DNA from: Actinocorallia sp. API 0066
Lineage (GTDB): Bacteria; Actinomycetota; Actinomycetes; Streptosporangiales; Streptosporangiaceae
DNA: 64,000 nucleotides
Direction of reading: 5' to 3'
NCBI RefSeq assembly: GCF_020991275.1
Contig: NZ_JAJLQY010000005.1
Coordinates: forward strand, 372,001 to 436,000
Position numbers and translations under genes: made by a program. Positions 41,410 through 49,935 of the stretch are shown here, one piece after another (position 1 is the first letter of the stretch; every line of letters starts with the position of its first letter). A model generated the notes under the pieces. It did no database searches. It had not been told where the DNA came from and saw only the letters and a program-made list of their open reading frames with translations.

Positions 41410-41861
41410 GCCGCTGCACCTCCTCTCTCGCCATCTCCAGTGAAACACGCCCCGAACCGCTCTGACACCGCAGGGGGCCAGGGAACCTCAAACTCGTCGA
41501 ACGGCCTGACCGCGGGGAAGACCACAGAGACGTGTGGACTGTCCTTGATCTTTCCCGTCGTGTGGACCACGGCGAAGCCCGCCTCGCGCAGCCTGCCAGC
41601 GGTCGTCACCCTGAGCGCGACGCTCGCCAGCTTCTTGGGCGTTGGCGACTCCCCTCGAAGAACGTACCTGCTGGCGGTCTCGGGAGTCCAATGATTACCA
41701 ATCAGCAGGGATACGGCCAACTCCCGATCAATACGCGGCTGGTTGCGGAAGGCATCCGATCTCCAGGCGTGTTGGGTGAGGGGTGTTTTGTCGGCTATGC
41801 AGAATTCGGGTGGGGGGCCGCAGCGGCAGGCGGCACGGCGTACGTGTGATGTACCCGGCAT
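41406..41861 (-). CDS. Hypothetical protein, first gene of bicistron
   Basis: Up to 151 residues; the true start may be internal because ATG 41861 has no ribosome site. The C-terminal two-thirds (LIGNHWTPETASRYVLRGES; KKLASVALRVTTAGRLREAG; HTTGKIKDSPHVSVVFP) look like a real folded domain, with a terminal strand typical of small basic effector or toxin folds. I cannot name it. It is coupled to the next gene by a GTGA overlap and preceded by an unusually AT-rich 100-base stretch. Both features fit a small accessory two-gene module. Confidence 0.55.
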   Translation of the reverse strand: MPGTSHVRRAACRCGPPPEFCIADKTPLTQHAWRSDAFRNQPRIDRELAVSLLIGNHWTPETASRYVLRGESPTPKKLASVALRVTTAGRLREAGFAVVHTTGKIKDSPHVSVVFPAVRPFDEFEVPWPPAVSERFGACFTGDGERGGAAA

Positions 41862-41983
41862 GCGGCGACTTTAACAGGGTTTGGCGAAAAACAAATTCGT
41901 CAGCACAGTGCGACCCGAACAATTGTCGGCTTTGTCGTTAAAGTCGCAAAAAAATCTGGGGTGTTGCGTAAATCGTGTGGGTC

Positions 41984-43060
41984 TCAGGCGTTGGGGGTGG
42001 GGGTGAGGGTGGTGCAGGAGCGGAGGGACTGCCAGCGGGTGAGTTCGGTTTTGGCGGCGGGGCCCTGGAGGAGGGTGGGGAGGCCGGAGGAGATTCGGGC
42101 GGGTTTCCAGGTGGATTTTAGGATTTTGCGGCCTTTGGTTTTGAGGACCAGGACGCCGGAGTTGGCGGTTTGGCCGTTGGCGGAGCTGAAGATGAAGTTG
42201 CCCAGGCCGTAGTGGACGTAGCGGCCCTTGAGGTAGCCGCCGGCCTGGGGGACGTGGGCGTGGCCGCCCACGATGACGTCGGCGCCGGCCTTGATGAGTT
42301 GGTTGGCCAACTCCTCTTGGCGGGGCAAGGGGCAGGTGGCCAGTTCCTGGCCCCAGTGGAGGTAGACGACGACCAGGTCGGAGCCCTTGCGGGCGGCCTT
42401 GACGGCCTGGACCATGCGGGCGACCTCCTTGGCGGAGGCCAGGCCGCCCTGGGTGTCGGTGGCCGTCCAGGCGGGGATGAGGTGGTCGTCCAGGACCTGG
42501 GTGGCGCCGAGGACGGCGAGTTTGTTGCCCTTGATCTCGACGCGGTGGGGGGCGTACGCCTCGTCGGCGTCCTTGCCGATGCCGAGTGTGGGGAACTTCG
42601 ACTTCTTGATGGCCTTGAGGGAGTCGGCCAGGCCCGTCTCCATGTAGTCCATGCCGTGGTTGTTGGCCATGCTGACGGCGTCCACACCGGCCGCGCGCAG
42701 CGCCCGGAACACGGTGGGCGCGACCCGGAAGGTGAACTGCTTGCCCGGAGCGGGGGTGCCGCCCTCGGTGATGGCCGTCTCCAGGTTGATCATCGCGAAG
42801 TCGGCCTTGCGCAGGGTCCGCGCGATGGGCCCGAACGCCGTCTTCGGCTGGTTCAAGCGCGCGCGCAGGTAGTCCTCGAAGTGGACGTCGCCGCCGAACG
42901 CCAGGGTGATGGGCTCCTTCACCGGCTTGGGCGGCGCCGAGGACTCCTTGACGGGCGGCGGCGACGTCTCCCCGACGGCCGCCCCGTTGTCCTCGCCGCT
43001 GCTGCACCCGGCCGCGGCGAGCGCCAGGGAGACGCAGACCGCCATCATCTTTCCCCGCAT
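41984..43060 (-). CDS. CapA-family lipoprotein (poly-gamma-glutamate synthesis type)
   Basis: A 358-residue predicted lipoprotein: lipobox LAAAGC with Cys19, then a Pro/Ser/Lys linker. The CapA (PF09587) metallophosphatase-like fold follows with its ligand motifs FGGDVHFE, INLETAIT, MANNHGMDY, VYLHWGQE and GGHAHVPQ all present. CapA-type proteins act at the outer membrane face in capsule or polyglutamate metabolism; many actinobacterial members have no assigned substrate. ATG 43060 follows GGAGGGGG. No CapBC genes lie nearby. A degenerate paralogue lies directly upstream on the same strand. Confidence 0.88.
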   Translation of the reverse strand: MRGKMMAVCVSLALAAAGCSSGEDNGAAVGETSPPPVKESSAPPKPVKEPITLAFGGDVHFEDYLRARLNQPKTAFGPIARTLRKADFAMINLETAITEGGTPAPGKQFTFRVAPTVFRALRAAGVDAVSMANNHGMDYMETGLADSLKAIKKSKFPTLGIGKDADEAYAPHRVEIKGNKLAVLGATQVLDDHLIPAWTATDTQGGLASAKEVARMVQAVKAARKGSDLVVVYLHWGQELATCPLPRQEELANQLIKAGADVIVGGHAHVPQAGGYLKGRYVHYGLGNFIFSSANGQTANSGVLVLKTKGRKILKSTWKPARISSGLPTLLQGPAAKTELTRWQSLRSCTTLTPTPNA

Positions 43061-43172
43061 GTTCCGCCCCCTCCGGCGACGCGTGTTCTGCCGCCGACCA
43101 GGATGGCAGAGCATGATCTCCCTTAGATGACGCCCCTAGGACGCCACGTGTTCGACGGTCCCGGAGAGGTGT

Positions 43173-44027
43173 TCACTGCTTCAGGCCCGCGCATCCGGCG
43201 AGTGCCTGCCAGGCGGTGTAGGCGTTCCGCGCGGGCTCGCCTTCCAGGAGTTCGGGCAGGCCGGGCGGGGTGAGCCGGGCGGGAGCCCAGTCGGCGCCGG
43301 TGACGATCGACCCGCTGAACGTGAGGGTGAGCACTCCGCTCTGACCGCTCGGCCCTTCGGCGTCGAATCCGGGGGCGACGAACCCGCCGAGCCCGTAGTG
43401 GACGTACTTCTCCTTGAGCAGGCCGCCGCCCTGGAGGACCCCGGCGCCGCTGCCGACGACGGCGTCGGCGCCCGCCGCCACGAGCTTGTCGGCCTGGCCC
43501 TGCTGTGCCGGGCTCGGGCAGCTCTTGCCGTCCTCGCCCCACTCGGCGTAGACGATGACAGCGGTGTACTTGCCCTTCGCGTCCTTGATGGCCTTGAGGA
43601 GGCGTTCGTCTCCGATGACGGCCTGTTCCGCGCCGAAGAACGCGACCTGCCCTCCGTTGACGGACGCGACGAGGGGTTCGAAGGTGCCGCCGATCACCGG
43701 CATCGTGGTGTCCTTCGGCACCTCGGCCGCGCCGACCATCGCGGCGTCCACCCCGGCGGCCTGGAGCGCGGGCAGCGCCTCGACGGTCCTGGCGTGCGCG
43801 AGGGTCACGTCGGCCTTGCCGAGCCGCGCTTTGACCGCTTCGAGCGCCTTGTCCGGGTCCTTCAGCTTCGCCGCGAGCGGCCCGGAGAAGTCGACGTCGC
43901 CCGCGAACGCGACGGAGAAGACAGCGCCCGCCGTGCCCCGGTCCGCCTCCGGCCGCGCGTCGCCGTCCGAGGACGAGCACCCGGCGACGGCGAGGAGGGT
44001 TCCGGCGGCGATCAGTCTGCGCATCAT
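43173..44027 (-). CDS. CapA-like lipoprotein lacking the metal-binding motifs
   Basis: A 284-residue predicted lipoprotein (lipobox LAVAGC) paralogous to the next gene. Alignment by eye gives AFAGDVDFS for FGGDVHFE, LAHARTVE for INLETAIT, VGAAEVP for NNHGMDY, VYAEWGED for VYLHWGQE and GSGAGVLQ for GGHAHVPQ. The His and Asn ligands are therefore gone while the fold and ending (KEKYVHYGLGGFV; ARLTPPGLPELLEGEPA) are kept. It is probably a catalytically dead partner or substrate-binding version of CapA. The start could equally be the second ATG at 44024. Confidence 0.8.
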   Translation of the reverse strand: MMRRLIAAGTLLAVAGCSSSDGDARPEADRGTAGAVFSVAFAGDVDFSGPLAAKLKDPDKALEAVKARLGKADVTLAHARTVEALPALQAAGVDAAMVGAAEVPKDTTMPVIGGTFEPLVASVNGGQVAFFGAEQAVIGDERLLKAIKDAKGKYTAVIVYAEWGEDGKSCPSPAQQGQADKLVAAGADAVVGSGAGVLQGGGLLKEKYVHYGLGGFVAPGFDAEGPSGQSGVLTLTFSGSIVTGADWAPARLTPPGLPELLEGEPARNAYTAWQALAGCAGLKQ

Positions 44028-44085
44028 CCCCCTAGGATGCCGGGCTCCTTATGCTGGTTCGTACCAGCCCCGCGAGAGGACGAGT

Positions 44086-45264
44086 GTGGACACAGACCTG
44101 ATCAGGGCACAGACTCCGGGCACCCGGCACGCCGTCCACCTGAACGCGGCGGGGTCGGCGCTGGCCGCCGCGCCCGTCCTCGCGGAGGTGGTCGCGCACC
44201 TCACCCTGGAGTCGGAGATCGGCGGGTACGAGGCCGCCGACGCCGCCGCCGGGCGGCTCGCCGCGAGCTACGGCACGCTCGCCGAGCTCGTCGGCGCCGC
44301 GCCCGGCGAGATCGCGTTCACCGAGAGCGCCACCCGCGCCTGGGACCAGGCTTTCTACGCGATCCCCTTCAAACCGGGCGACCGCATTCTCACCACGACC
44401 AGCGAGTACTCCAGCAACGCCCTGGCGTACGCTCAGGCGGCGCGACGGCACGGCACGGTCACGGAGGTCGTCCCGGACGACGCGGACGGCACGATCGATC
44501 TGACGGCCCTGGAGGAGTCCCTGGGGCGCGGCGGGGTCCGGCTGGTCGCGCTCAACCACGTCCCGACGCACGACGGGCTGATCAACCCGGCCGCCGAGGT
44601 GGGGGCGCTGGCCAGGGCGCACGGGGCGCTGTTCCTGCTGGACGCCTGCCAGTCCGTCGGGCAGCTTCCGGTGGACGTCAGCGCGCTGGGCGTGGACCTG
44701 CTTTCGGCGACGGGCCGCAAGTTCCTGCGCGGCCCGCGTGGCACCGGGTTCCTGTACGTGCGCGGCGGCGTGCTGGACCAGTTGGAGCCCGCCGTCGTCG
44801 ACCTGTGCGCGGCCGACCTCACCGGCCCGTCCTCGTTCACCTTCCGGCCGGACGCGCGGCGTTTTGAGAGCTGGGAACGGTCCGTCGCGGGCCAGCTCGG
44901 CCTGGCCGCCGCCGCCCGCTACGCGCTCGACCTCGGTTTGGACGCCATCGCCGAACGCGTCCAGGGGCTGGCGGCAAGGCTCCGCGCGGGCCTCGCCGAC
45001 GTGCCCGGCATCACCGTGCACGATCGCGGACGGCACAAGAGCGGCATCGTCACCTTCGGCCACACCTCCGCACCCGCCGCCACGATCGTCCAGGGCCTGG
45101 CCGCGCGCGGTGTCGTCACCCGCGTCTCGGAGCAGACCTACCGCTACGACGACGGCCCCACCCCCGCCGCCCGCGTCCGCGCCTCCGTGCACTACTACAA
45201 CACCGAAGACGAGATCGACACGGCCGTCACCACCCTCGCCGCCCTGCTACGAACCCTCGCCTAA
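44086..45264 (+). CDS. Class V aminotransferase-fold PLP enzyme
   Basis: A 392-residue PLP enzyme of the cysteine desulfurase/isopenicillin epimerase branch. It has HLNAAGSALAAAPV at the N-terminus, FTESATRAWDQAFYAIPFKP, the cofactor Asp/Gln pair in FLLDACQSVGQLPVDV, and the Schiff-base Lys in LLSATGRKFLRGPRGTGFLY. The C-terminal domain ends with ASVHYYNTEDEIDTAVTTLA. There is no persulfide Cys loop, so it is not a housekeeping SufS. Relatives include the ergothioneine lyase EgtE, but no egt genes lie here, so the reaction is left open. GTG 44086 follows GAGAGGA. Confidence 0.85.
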   Translation: MDTDLIRAQTPGTRHAVHLNAAGSALAAAPVLAEVVAHLTLESEIGGYEAADAAAGRLAASYGTLAELVGAAPGEIAFTESATRAWDQAFYAIPFKPGDRILTTTSEYSSNALAYAQAARRHGTVTEVVPDDADGTIDLTALEESLGRGGVRLVALNHVPTHDGLINPAAEVGALARAHGALFLLDACQSVGQLPVDVSALGVDLLSATGRKFLRGPRGTGFLYVRGGVLDQLEPAVVDLCAADLTGPSSFTFRPDARRFESWERSVAGQLGLAAAARYALDLGLDAIAERVQGLAARLRAGLADVPGITVHDRGRHKSGIVTFGHTSAPAATIVQGLAARGVVTRVSEQTYRYDDGPTPAARVRASVHYYNTEDEIDTAVTTLAALLRTLA

Positions 45265-45316
45265 CAACACCGCGCCCTACACGAGACGCTCGCCGTACGC
45301 GTGGTCCGGCGGCGTC

Positions 45317-46153
45317 TCAGACGCCTGCGGGGAGGGCGTTCGCGGTGTGGTCGGGGGTGGTGGCGTAGTGCCTGCGGAACCAGTCGGTGAGGGCGGCGTC
45401 GACGCTGACGGCGGCGGCGACGGGCGGGCGCGGCTCCAGGCCGGGCGCGTCGGCGAGGGCGTGGCCCATCCGGAAGGTGGCGGCCTCGACGGTGGAGACG
45501 CCCGCGTCGGCGAGGACGTCGCGCAGAGCCATCACCTCGGAGGTCGGCACCAGAAGGTCGGTGCCGCCGCTGACGAGGAGCACGCGCGGGTCCTGCCGGG
45601 CGATCTCGGCGGCCCGGTCGGAGACTTCGAGGCGGGCGGCCAGGGCGCGTGTCTCGTCCGTCCACGGGTGCGGGCCGAGCCGCTGCTCGCGGGCGGCGAC
45701 GGCGCGGGCCGGGCTGAACACGGGCGCGACCAGCGCCGCCGCCGACACCGCGACCCGCCGCTCGGCCAGCGCGAGCAACGCGATGAGCGCGCCCTCGCCG
45801 TGCCCGACGAGCCCGATCGCGCCGTCGCCGCACCCCAGCAGCCCGCGCAGCGCCGCGACGGCCTCGGGCAGCTCGCCCGCCGCCCGCTCGACCGTGCTCC
45901 CCAGCAGCCTGACGTAGTCGCGGTCGGCGACGTCGCCGGGCAGCCGCAGCCCCAGGTAGACCCGCCAGACCGGCACCGAGGTCATGGGCAGCGCGGCGGC
46001 CATGGCGGCCTCGGTGCGCGGCGGGTCGAAGGCGTGGAAGGACACGATGACGCCGTCGCCGGGCGGCGTGTCCACCGCGGTAGGAGGCAGCGCCACAAAG
46101 GGGATACCTCCGACGGACCCGCTCCGCGGCCGCGCCAGCTCGTCACCGGTCAT
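45317..46153 (-). CDS. Alpha/beta-hydrolase-like protein with Ser-to-Gly nucleophile change
   Basis: A 278-residue hydrolase-fold protein. The elbow reads LVGHGEGAL (117-123), placing Gly119 where the nucleophilic Ser belongs. The acid loop (LLVSGGTDLLVP) and the His loop (FRMGHALAD) look intact. It may be inactive, or use another residue. It converges on the PLP enzyme gene and is 100 bases upstream-distal of the TetR gene on the same strand. Function unknown. Confidence 0.7.
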   Translation of the reverse strand: MTGDELARPRSGSVGGIPFVALPPTAVDTPPGDGVIVSFHAFDPPRTEAAMAAALPMTSVPVWRVYLGLRLPGDVADRDYVRLLGSTVERAAGELPEAVAALRGLLGCGDGAIGLVGHGEGALIALLALAERRVAVSAAALVAPVFSPARAVAAREQRLGPHPWTDETRALAARLEVSDRAAEIARQDPRVLLVSGGTDLLVPTSEVMALRDVLADAGVSTVEAATFRMGHALADAPGLEPRPPVAAAVSVDAALTDWFRRHYATTPDHTANALPAGV

Positions 46154-46252
46154 GGCTCCATGGTGGCAGTGTGGACAGGCGTTGGACGCAGCAAAGACGT
46201 AATGTCCGAGAATCGTGGTTTTCGACCGCGTGAGCGCATGTCAGGGGGTGGA

Positions 46253-46873
46253 TCAGCGTTCGAGATAGCCCGAAAGGTAGTTCTGGATGATCTGCTTGGC
46301 CTCGCCGATGACCGCGTCGTCGCCCTCGGGCTCGCGGCGGAACGCCATCTTGATGAGCGCGTCGGCGGACTCGACGGTGATCGCGAACGCCCGCTCCAGC
46401 TCGGGCCCGTCCGGGACGCCCGCGGCGGGCACGATCAGCTCGCGGAGCCGCCGGGCGACGACGGCGTTGTTGTCGGCGGACTCGTCGAGGAGGTGCTGGT
46501 CGGCGACGTCGCCGAAGCGCAGCACCCGGAAGCCGGGGACGGTCCGGTGCATCTCGACGAAGATGTCGATCGCCCTGCCTACGAGGCCCGACCAGCTCTC
46601 GACCTGCCGTTCGTCCAGCATGGCCCCGATCCGGCCGCCGAACTCCTCCAGGTTGCGCAGCGCCAGCGCCTGGGCGACGGCCCGTTTGTCGGGGAAGAAC
46701 TGGTAGACCGAGCCGATCGCCACCCCCGCGCGCTGCGCGATCCGGGTGGTAGAGAGCCCGTCATAGCCGGCCTCGTCAAGGATCTCCGCGCAGGCGTCGA
46801 GCATACGCTGGACCCGCTCGGCCGATCGGCGCTGAGCGGGCTTCCTCCGCAGTGGGGTCCCCGTCTCCGTCAC
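46253..46873 (-). CDS. TetR-family regulator
   Basis: About 206 residues. The DNA-binding domain (RVQRMLDACAEILDEAGYDG; STTRIAQRAGVAIGSVYQFF; PDKRAVAQALA) is followed by a ligand domain whose tail (RAFAITVESADALIKMAFRR) resembles actinobacterial TetR proteins. GTG 46873 has a GGGGGA site about 10 bases upstream; ATG 46930 would add 19 residues. A perfect palindrome lies 67-81 bases upstream between this gene and the divergent Fur gene. It is the probable operator. Confidence 0.88.
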   Translation of the reverse strand: MTETGTPLRRKPAQRRSAERVQRMLDACAEILDEAGYDGLSTTRIAQRAGVAIGSVYQFFPDKRAVAQALALRNLEEFGGRIGAMLDERQVESWSGLVGRAIDIFVEMHRTVPGFRVLRFGDVADQHLLDESADNNAVVARRLRELIVPAAGVPDGPELERAFAITVESADALIKMAFRREPEGDDAVIGEAKQIIQNYLSGYLER

Positions 46874-46939
46874 CGGTCCATCATCCCCCGACCGGGCACG
46901 TGCCGCACCACCAGGCTGTCCGGTTGGCATGGGTTCGTA

Positions 46940-46954
46940 CTGTTCCCGGAACAG
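46940..46954. promoter_or_regulatory. Perfect palindrome CTGTTCCCGGAACAG, candidate TetR operator
   Basis: Two 7-base arms around one central base (CTGTTCC-C-GGAACAG), in the spacer between the divergent TetR and Fur genes. Just downstream, T-rich sequence (TTGTTTTTTTGACT, 46965-46980) could supply the Fur promoter. Confidence 0.55.
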
Positions 46955-47009
46955 CCGTGATCGTCTTGTTTTTTTGACTATGTCGTGTTTATGGGGTGGA
47001 GTAGTGATT

Positions 47010-47435
47010 GTGACCGAGAAGGTGGACTCCGCTGCCCAACTGCGCGGTGTGGGGCTGCGTGTGACGTCGGCCCGGGTGGCGATCCTGGAGACGCTGCGCT
47101 TCGCCCGGCACCTGACGGCCGAGGAGGTGGCCGGCAAGGTACGCGACCGCGTGGGCCACGTCTCCACCCAGGCCGTCTACGAGGCGCTCAACGCGCTTAC
47201 GGACACCGGCCTACTCCGTCGCATCGAGCCCGCCGGCTCCCCGGCCCGCTACGAGTCCCGCGTCGGCGACAACCACCACCACCTGGTGTGCCGCGCGTGC
47301 GGCGCGGTGGCCGACGTGGACTGCGCCGTGGGCCACGCGCCCTGCCTGGAGCCCGCCAACGCCGCGGGCTTCGCCGTGGACGAGGCGGACGTCATCTACT
47401 GGGGCCTGTGCCCCGGCTGCCAGGCCGCCGCCTGA
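47010..47435 (+). CDS. Fur-family metalloregulator (CatR/FurA-like)
   Basis: About 141 residues. The winged helix has LRGVGLRVTSARVAILETLR and GHVSTQAVYEALNALTDTGL. The dimer domain has the regulatory HHHLVC motif and the structural zinc Cys pairs CRAC and CPGC. The length and the VDCAVGHAPCLEP block fit the peroxide-sensing FurA/CatR group, normally next to a catalase gene. No catalase is present here, so the target is elsewhere or is the adjacent acyltransferase. GTG 47010 has GGAG 8 bases upstream. Its stop is 6 bases from that of the convergent antigen-85-like gene. Confidence 0.87.
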   Translation: MTEKVDSAAQLRGVGLRVTSARVAILETLRFARHLTAEEVAGKVRDRVGHVSTQAVYEALNALTDTGLLRRIEPAGSPARYESRVGDNHHHLVCRACGAVADVDCAVGHAPCLEPANAAGFAVDEADVIYWGLCPGCQAAA

Positions 47436-47441
47436 CCGTCG

Positions 47442-48485
47442 TCAGAGGCCGAGCGCCCGCATGACCTCGGGCCAGGCGATCTTGTACTCGCGGTTCCAGT
47501 ACGTCCAGTTGTGCAGGCCGTCGCCGTAGAGGCGGATGGTCGCGGGGATGTCCATGGCCTCCAGCCGGGCCGCCATGTCCTTGTTCGTCATCCCCACGAG
47601 CTTCTCCGAGCCCATCCCGGCGGCGTAGTAGACGAACGCCTCAGGCAGGCCGTACTGATCGATGATCACGCCGGGGGGCGGGTCCAGCGGTCCCGGCAGG
47701 CCGGTGGTGCCCGCGGAGATGTAGACGCCGGTGCCGCGCAGGGCCGCCGCGTTGACGTACGGGTCGTGCTCCAGCCAGTTCCAGCGGTCGAAGAGCGGGT
47801 CGCCGAGCTTGTTCCAGGGGTTGGCGACCTGGCCCATGGTGAGGTCCGACAGCAGCATGATCGCCGGGACGCCGGGCTTGGTCGGGTGCAGGACACCGCT
47901 GAAGGACGAGACGTGCTTGTACAGGCCGGGGTTGCGGGTCGCGTACATCATCGCGCCCGAGCCGCCGGAGGAGATCCCCATGACGGCCCGCTTCACGCCG
48001 CCGTGGTAGTTCCGCTCGATGAGCTGGCGCAGCTCGCGGGTGTGGAAGGTCTCCCACTTGGGTGAGCCGCCCTTGCCGCCGTTGTACCAGTCGACGAACC
48101 CCTGGCTCTGCCCGGAGTCCGGCATGACCACGATGACGTCGTCCTTGGCGGCCGTCTCGGCGATGTCGGTCTTCTCGGTCCAGATCGTGTAGACGTCGGG
48201 GCCGCCGCTCAGCACGTAGACGACGGGCCAGGTGCGGGTCGCGTCGGGGGTCCAGCTCTCCGGGAGCAGGATGCGCGCCTTGGGGTCCATCGCGGTGATC
48301 GAGGGGGTGTCGATGGTGATGTCCACGGTGCGGGGCGTGACGTGAACGGTCTCGATGATCCGGGCTCCGCCGTCGGCCGGGACGGGCCCGGCGGCGGCCG
48401 TGGCCGGGGCGCCCAGGAGTCCCACGCCCAGGAGGACGGAGGTGACGGCACCCGTTAGGAGCCGACCGAAATTCTCAAGCTTCAC
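47442..48485 (-). CDS. Secreted antigen-85-like acyltransferase/esterase 3
   Basis: A 347-residue secreted member of the same family as the pair at 22.9-24.9 kb. Signal peptide 1-31 (GVGLLGAPATAAAG). Nucleophile Ser172 in GISSGGSGAM, base His325 in GLHNWTYW. WETFHTRELRQLIERNY and the NWLEHDPYVNAAALRG block are conserved. It differs from the other two mainly in the acid-loop region (PEAFVYYAAGMGSEKLVG). It lies 23 kb from the MmpL operon and next to a secreted PLD-like gene, so it may be a separately controlled isoform, as with the several antigen 85 proteins in mycobacteria. Confidence 0.85.
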   Translation of the reverse strand: MKLENFGRLLTGAVTSVLLGVGLLGAPATAAAGPVPADGGARIIETVHVTPRTVDITIDTPSITAMDPKARILLPESWTPDATRTWPVVYVLSGGPDVYTIWTEKTDIAETAAKDDVIVVMPDSGQSQGFVDWYNGGKGGSPKWETFHTRELRQLIERNYHGGVKRAVMGISSGGSGAMMYATRNPGLYKHVSSFSGVLHPTKPGVPAIMLLSDLTMGQVANPWNKLGDPLFDRWNWLEHDPYVNAAALRGTGVYISAGTTGLPGPLDPPPGVIIDQYGLPEAFVYYAAGMGSEKLVGMTNKDMAARLEAMDIPATIRLYGDGLHNWTYWNREYKIAWPEVMRALGL

Positions 48486-48584
48486 CGTGCTGCACTCACC
48501 ATTCAGCGACCCCTACTCGGGGGTACCCCACGGTTACCGTGAAGTAGAGCGCAACATATCGGACATCACGTCATAAGCGACAGC

Positions 48585-49811
48585 TCACCGCGTTGCAAAA
48601 CGGTCGCCCTTCCACCACGGTTTGGAACAGCGGGCGACCATGCCCTTCTCGAAGTCCAGGACGTACTGGTCGTGCACCTTGCGGTCGTCGATCCGCAGCA
48701 CCGTCTCGTCGTTGCGGCGCAGGTCGTAGGGCATGTAGTTGAAGCTGCCGGTGAAGACGACCTTGCGTTGGGTGACCCCCTCGAAGCTGCCCGCCCCCGT
48801 GTCGATCGTCATGTACTTGGAGTGGACCGTCATCAGGCCCTCGCAGACCCGCGCCAGGTTGGTGCCCTTGCGCAGGATCGCCTCCATGCGGAAGACCGTG
48901 GCCAGGTTGGTGCCGAAGTTGCCGTACACGACGCGCACCCTGCAGTGGCCGCCTTCGGTCGCCTTGAGCGCGGCGAGGCGCTCCGCCACGGGGATCAGGC
49001 CGAACTTGAACATCGCGACCCTGATCCGGGTCGGCTTCTTGGGGTCGGTGCTGCACACGATCTGGTCGAGGACGTCCGAGATCGGATCGGTCGTGCCCGC
49101 GCTGGGCGTCGTGTAGAGCTGGTGCCGTCCGCTGACGGCGTGCGTGTAGGCGTCGTCGTCGGGCGTGGTGACGCGCCCGACGCCCTCCCTGAGCCGCTCG
49201 AAGTAGGAGTCGTAGATCCCGTACAGGCCGGAGTCCGCGACGGTGTAGGCGTTGTTCCAGAACTCGGTGCGCTCCTCCAGGGTCAGGTTGGCCGAGCTCT
49301 GCACCACCACGTCCTTGGCCTTGCCCACGCGCGAGAACAGGAAGAACTTGTTGTGGTGGATGCCCGTCCCGAGACAGCCCCAGGTACGGACGCACTCTCC
49401 CGCCCAGGACGTCTCGGTGAAGCCCGGCCGGTAGGTCCCGATCCGCTTGCGCAGGTCCTTGAAGTGCTCCTGCGAGTCGCTGTCCAACGAGTTGTTCATG
49501 ATCACCTGAACGGTGACCTTGCGCCGGTTCTTCGCCCTGACCAATGCGTCGGTGATGGCCTTGTCCCGCCACAGGTACATCGCGACCTTGATGGACGAGC
49601 CGGGCGACGCGTGGTCGATGAGCGCGATGAGGTGGTCCCTGATGACGTTCTCCGACCCGGCGCCCGCCGCCGTCGGCCTACTGAACAGCGCGCCCTGCGC
49701 GGGCGTGTACGTCCCGCCCGAAGCGTGCGCCGACGTCGCGGTGCCGCCCAGGACGGACGCGGCGAGCAGGGTCAGGACAAGTGATCTCAACGACGCCACG
49801 CGCAAGATCAT
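48585..49811 (-). CDS. Secreted phospholipase D-like protein
   Basis: A 408-residue protein with a signal peptide (1-30, ATSAHASGG) and two HKD half-sites: H153-x-K155 in IHHNKFFLFS followed by SSANLT, and H330-x-K332 in TVHSKYMTID followed by FTGSFNY. Both halves are intact, so phosphodiesterase or transphosphatidylation activity is expected outside the cell. The substrate could be a phospholipid or nucleic acid; cysteines in the mature part suggest disulfides. It lies 99 bases upstream of antigen-85-like gene 3 in the same direction and may be co-transcribed with it. Confidence 0.87.
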   Translation of the reverse strand: MILRVASLRSLVLTLLAASVLGGTATSAHASGGTYTPAQGALFSRPTAAGAGSENVIRDHLIALIDHASPGSSIKVAMYLWRDKAITDALVRAKNRRKVTVQVIMNNSLDSDSQEHFKDLRKRIGTYRPGFTETSWAGECVRTWGCLGTGIHHNKFFLFSRVGKAKDVVVQSSANLTLEERTEFWNNAYTVADSGLYGIYDSYFERLREGVGRVTTPDDDAYTHAVSGRHQLYTTPSAGTTDPISDVLDQIVCSTDPKKPTRIRVAMFKFGLIPVAERLAALKATEGGHCRVRVVYGNFGTNLATVFRMEAILRKGTNLARVCEGLMTVHSKYMTIDTGAGSFEGVTQRKVVFTGSFNYMPYDLRRNDETVLRIDDRKVHDQYVLDFEKGMVARCSKPWWKGDRFATR

Positions 49812-49935
49812 CCCCCGCCATTACCTGCGATTCCGGGTTCCTGTCCTCTCTTGACGCGCGCTTTGCGCTGTGCGGGAGCCCAGCGTCGGCGCCGGGGCCC
49901 TGTCGTCTCAGCTGAGCAAGTGCTTACATACGCAC

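Noticed and set aside
49915-49924. AGCAAGTGCT as a KstR2/FadR-like operator before the molybdopterin gene
   Set aside because: The central bases break the palindrome and no TetR gene is adjacent, so it is mentioned only within the gene entry.
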